DNA from: Acetobacteraceae bacterium
Lineage (GTDB): Bacteria > Pseudomonadota > Alphaproteobacteria > Acetobacterales > Acetobacteraceae
Length of the DNA: 8,202 bases
Reading direction: 5' to 3'
Assembly (NCBI GenBank): GCA_947478535.1
Contig: CANJXD010000244.1
Span: 1-8,202, forward strand
Part shown: positions 5,793-8,202 of the stretch, piece by piece
Layout of the letters: the number at the start of each line of letters is the position of its first letter
Position numbering within the stretch: the first letter of the stretch is position 1
Translations under genes and position numbers: made by a program
Notes under the pieces: generated by a model
Told to the model about the DNA's origin: nothing
The model's input: only the letters and a program-made list of their open reading frames with translations
The model's database searches: none

Positions 5793-7247
5793 CTACACGA
5801 ATCCTCGGGCGAGCTTCCGCACCGCGGTGGAGGCCGCGCGCCGGCCTTCCCCCGCATACTCCTCGTGGTAGTCCTCGATCTTCGCGGGATCGTAGCGGTA
5901 GTTCACCATCAGCCCGAAGGACTCGCGAATGCCCTTCTCGGAAGTATCGGCCCGCCAGTTCAGGCGTTCGACGCGCGCGCCGTTCGACAGGTGAAAATGC
6001 GCGACGGGGTCGAGCGCCCGGTTGCTGCGCCGCCCCTTCTCCGCGAGGAGGTAGCGGGCGCAGGCCCGCATGAGGATCGGCTCCAGCACCTTGCCCAGCG
6101 CATCCTCCCGCCCCGGCGGGCGGCGTTGCAGGACGCGGCGCAGCGTATCCGCGGCCGGCTCCGCGATCGTCACGCTCTGCACGCCATGCGGCGGCGATTC
6201 TGCCGAGGGCGTTGCGGCGGTGCGGAGGGCGCTGGCTTCCTCCTCCGTCAGCAGCGCGCCATCCGGGGCCGCCAGCGTCGTCTCCAGCCAGCGGCGGAAG
6301 CCAGGGATGGGGGAGAGCGTCGCGAAGCAGTCGAGCGTGCCGAATTCGGCGCCCAGCACCTCCACCACCCGCTTGATGAGGAAGTTGCCGAAGCTGATGC
6401 CATCCAGCCCGCGCTGGCAGTTGTTGATGGAGTAGAACACCGCCGTATTCGCCTCCCGCGGGTCCAGCACCGGCGCCTTCTCGTCCAGCAGGCCCTGCAC
6501 GCTGTCCGCCATGCCCTTCACCAGCGCGATCTCGACGAAGATCAGCGGCTCATCCGGCATGCGGGGGTGGAAAAAGGCGTAGCAGCGGCGGTCGGAATCG
6601 AGGCGGTTCTTCAAATCCCGCCAGGTGCGGATGCGGTGCACCGCCTCATACCCCACCAGCTTTTCCAGCAGCGCCGCCGGCGATGACCAGTCGATGCGCC
6701 GCAATTCGAGAAAGCCGACGTCGAACCAGCTCGCCAGCAGGCCCTTGAGGTCCGCCTCCAGCGCCTGGAGCATGGGGTCATCGGCCATCAGCCCGACGAG
6801 GTCGGTGCGGAGATCGACCAGGAACTTCACGCCATCCGGGATGATGGTGAACTGCGTCAGCAGCTTCAGGCGCGGCGGTTCCAGCACGCGGCGCAGTCCG
6901 GCCTTGGCGCGGGCGCGCTCCGCCGGGTCCTTCGCCGCGGCCACCCTCTCCCACGCCGCGGCCACCGCCACCGCATCCGAATCGAAGCCCGCCAGGGCAC
7001 GCAGAAACTCCCCGCGCTCGGCCGCATCCGCCACCAGATAGGCCTGCGCCAGCCCCGCCGCGCGGGACCGGGCCGAAACCTCGCCGCCACGGGCATCGAG
7101 GCAGGCCCGCATGCGGGTGGCGAAGCTGTCCTCCTCCGCCCCGCTGACGGAGGCCGCCATATCGCGCCACAGCGTCGTCACGCGGCGCAGCGCACGGTCG
7201 ATCAGACCCGGCGCGGCGGCTGCCGACGTTGAGACGGTATCCGGCAT
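5793..7247 (-). CDS. mcd: Malonyl-CoA decarboxylase
   Basis: Decarboxylates malonyl-CoA to acetyl-CoA and CO2, which allows use of malonate carbon or lowers malonyl-CoA. The 484 residues fit the bacterial single-chain enzyme: a helical N-terminal domain (about 1-180) and a GNAT-fold catalytic domain. Diagnostic stretches are FFHPRMPDEPLIFVEIALVK (225-244), FYSINNCQRGLDGISFGNFL (271-290), FATLSPIPGFRRWL (308-321), ALDPVAHFHLSNGARVERLN (411-430) and FGLMVNYRYD (444-453). By family knowledge His419 in FHL and a serine in the FYSI region (probably Ser273) form the catalytic dyad. I prefer the ATG at 7247 because GGAAAGG lies 7 nt upstream; an ATG at 7265 would add six residues (MRKGFV) but has no good ribosome binding site. 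No malonyl-CoA synthetase (matB) or malonate carrier is adjacent. nnrD lies 74 bp upstream on the same strand. Confidence 0.96.
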   Translation of the reverse strand: MPDTVSTSAAAAPGLIDRALRRVTTLWRDMAASVSGAEEDSFATRMRACLDARGGEVSARSRAAGLAQAYLVADAAERGEFLRALAGFDSDAVAVAAAWERVAAAKDPAERARAKAGLRRVLEPPRLKLLTQFTIIPDGVKFLVDLRTDLVGLMADDPMLQALEADLKGLLASWFDVGFLELRRIDWSSPAALLEKLVGYEAVHRIRTWRDLKNRLDSDRRCYAFFHPRMPDEPLIFVEIALVKGMADSVQGLLDEKAPVLDPREANTAVFYSINNCQRGLDGISFGNFLIKRVVEVLGAEFGTLDCFATLSPIPGFRRWLETTLAAPDGALLTEEEASALRTAATPSAESPPHGVQSVTIAEPAADTLRRVLQRRPPGREDALGKVLEPILMRACARYLLAEKGRRSNRALDPVAHFHLSNGARVERLNWRADTSEKGIRESFGLMVNYRYDPAKIEDYHEEYAGEGRRAASTAVRKLARGFV

Positions 7248-7254
7248 CACGAAA

Positions 7255-7261
7255 CCTTTCC
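7255..7261 (-). promoter_or_regulatory. Ribosome binding site deciding the mcd start
   Basis: On the minus strand GGAAAGG lies 7 nt before the ATG at 7247. It falls inside the six extra codons that a start at 7265 would include, which is why the shorter protein is preferred. Confidence 0.6.
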
Positions 7262-7321
7262 GCATGTTTCAGCCAGCATGCCCGAATATCCTCCAGCGCG
7301 TCGAGCAACCTTCCTGCGAGG

Positions 7322-8202
7322 CTACGCTTTCGGCCTTGCCGAGGGGATAATCCCCAGTGCCCCCGGCAGGTCCTCCGCCAGCATCCCCGGCCCCGCCTTT
7401 CGGGCAGCCTCCCCGTGCAGGTGGCAGGCCGCGCAGGCGGCCTCGAAGGGGGGCATTCCCTGGGCGAGCAGCCCCGCCACCATCCCCGCCAGCACATCCC
7501 CGGTGCCGCCCGTGGCGAGCCAGGCCGGCGCATTGTCATTGATGACGAGCCGCCCATCCGGCGCCGCGATGATCGTATCCGGCCCCTTCAGCAGCACGAC
7601 GGCCCCGGTTTTCTGCGCCGCCGCCCGAACGGAAGCAGGCCGATCCTCCCCCGGTGGGCCGAACACGGCCGCGAATTCCCCCGCATGCGGCGTCACCACC
7701 GCGCAGCCCGCCAGCGCGGCAGGATCGCCGGCCGCCGCCCGCAGCGCCCCGGCATCCGCCACCACCTGCCGTCCGGCGGCGACGGCCTCCCGCACCCGGC
7801 CTCGCGTCTCCGCATCCGGTGCCAGCCCCGGTCCGATCACCCAGACGCCGATCCGCGCATCCGCCAGCAGCCCGGCGCGATCCTCCGTCACCATCGCGCC
7901 GGGCTCCCCGCCGCGCAGCACGGCCGCGGTCGCCGCATCCGGCGCGGCGAGGCTCAGCAACCCCGCCCCGGCGCGCCTGGCCGCCATCGCCACCAGCCGG
8001 GCCGCGCCGGTCATTCCAGGCCCGGCGAGCACGGCGACATGGCCGCGCGCGTATTTATGCGCCTCCGCCCCCGGCACCGGCAGGTGCCAGAGACCGGGAT
8101 TGTTGCGCCAGGCGCGCGGCGCGATGGCGTCCAGCACCGCCCCCGGCAGCCCGATATCCGCCAGCACCAATTCCCCACACAGGCCACGGCCGGGGAACAG
8201 CA
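7322..8202 (-). CDS. nnrD: Bifunctional NAD(P)HX epimerase/dehydratase, C-terminal ADP-dependent dehydratase domain (5' end outside window)
   Basis: Repairs hydrated NADH and NADPH: the dehydratase domain uses ADP (ATP in eukaryotes) to turn S-NAD(P)HX back into NAD(P)H. The frame stays open to the right edge and reads LFPGRGLCGELVLADIGLP there, the linker that joins the N-terminal NnrE epimerase domain to NnrD. The gene is therefore the fused form and its start lies outside; the TTG at 8170 is not the start. Dehydratase landmarks are HKYARGHVAVLAGPGMTGAA, GAGLLSLAAP, VIGPGL, VVTPHAGEFAAVFG, LLKGPDTIIAAPDGR and NDNAPAWLATGGTGDVLAGM, whose GTGD contains the catalytic aspartate. The segment VVADAGAL replaces the more common LDADAL form. 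292 residues are visible, about the expected size of linker plus dehydratase domain. The C-terminus AEDLPGALGIIPSARPKA is normal. mcd follows after 74 bp. Very sure of the domain. Confidence 0.94.
   Translation of the reverse strand, partial: LFPGRGLCGELVLADIGLPGAVLDAIAPRAWRNNPGLWHLPVPGAEAHKYARGHVAVLAGPGMTGAARLVAMAARRAGAGLLSLAAPDAATAAVLRGGEPGAMVTEDRAGLLADARIGVWVIGPGLAPDAETRGRVREAVAAGRQVVADAGALRAAAGDPAALAGCAVVTPHAGEFAAVFGPPGEDRPASVRAAAQKTGAVVLLKGPDTIIAAPDGRLVINDNAPAWLATGGTGDVLAGMVAGLLAQGMPPFEAACAACHLHGEAARKAGPGMLAEDLPGALGIIPSARPKA

Noticed and set aside
5220..6686. A 488-codon plus-strand frame opposite the transporter and mcd genes
   Set aside because: It is antisense to two confidently recognised genes and shows no domain; composition artefact.
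7180..7330. A protein-like stretch (LAGRLLDALEDIRACWLKHA) readable on the minus strand between nnrD and mcd
   Set aside because: It looks helical, but its codons lack the GC-rich third positions of neighbouring genes, it has no start with a properly spaced ribosome binding site, and both flanking genes have normal ends. Best read as non-coding leader.

Overview
The window is very GC-rich chromosomal DNA whose coding strands are dominated by G or C at third codon positions. Gene content (a ComM-type ATPase with a four-cysteine insert, a YraN protein, malonyl-CoA decarboxylase, a CreA protein) and the protein sequences suggest an alphaproteobacterium, most plausibly of the Acetobacteraceae (Roseomonas-like). 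That placement is inference from recognisable families, not a database result. I see no tRNA, rRNA, CRISPR array, transposase, phage gene or attachment site.

Layout. (1) Plus strand, 1-1820: the C-terminal part of a ComM/YifB Mg-chelatase-like ATPase that enters from the left edge, then panC (pantothenate synthesis). (2) A strong hairpin terminator made of a pyrimidine-rich repeat (1827-1864) separates panC from the convergent minus-strand yraN. (3) yraN and the plus-strand ggt diverge with 34 bp or less between their starts. (4) ggt (gamma-glutamyltransferase) and creA are 15 bp apart on the plus strand; both encode proteins with N-terminal export signals. (5) A short convergent junction with two hairpins (4456-4506) ends this pair. 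(6) Minus strand, 8202 down to 4505: the end of a bifunctional NAD(P)HX repair enzyme (Nnr) that runs in from the right edge, then malonyl-CoA decarboxylase, then an MFS exporter, all co-directional with gaps of 74 and 79 bp.

How the genes relate. Several products touch cofactors: panC feeds coenzyme A synthesis, malonyl-CoA decarboxylase converts malonyl-CoA to acetyl-CoA, Nnr repairs damaged NAD(P)H, and GGT processes glutathione in the periplasm. This looks like ordinary housekeeping clustering rather than one pathway. The tightest functional hint is ggt-creA, because CreA has no established biochemical role and here sits directly behind a periplasmic enzyme.

No convincing undescribed system was found. 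The points worth a second look are small: the repeat-based terminator, the nearly overlapping divergent starts of yraN and ggt, the ggt-creA pairing, the genomic isolation of the malonyl-CoA decarboxylase gene, and a few changed motif residues. The very long antisense reading frames (up to about 1145 codons) are a composition effect.
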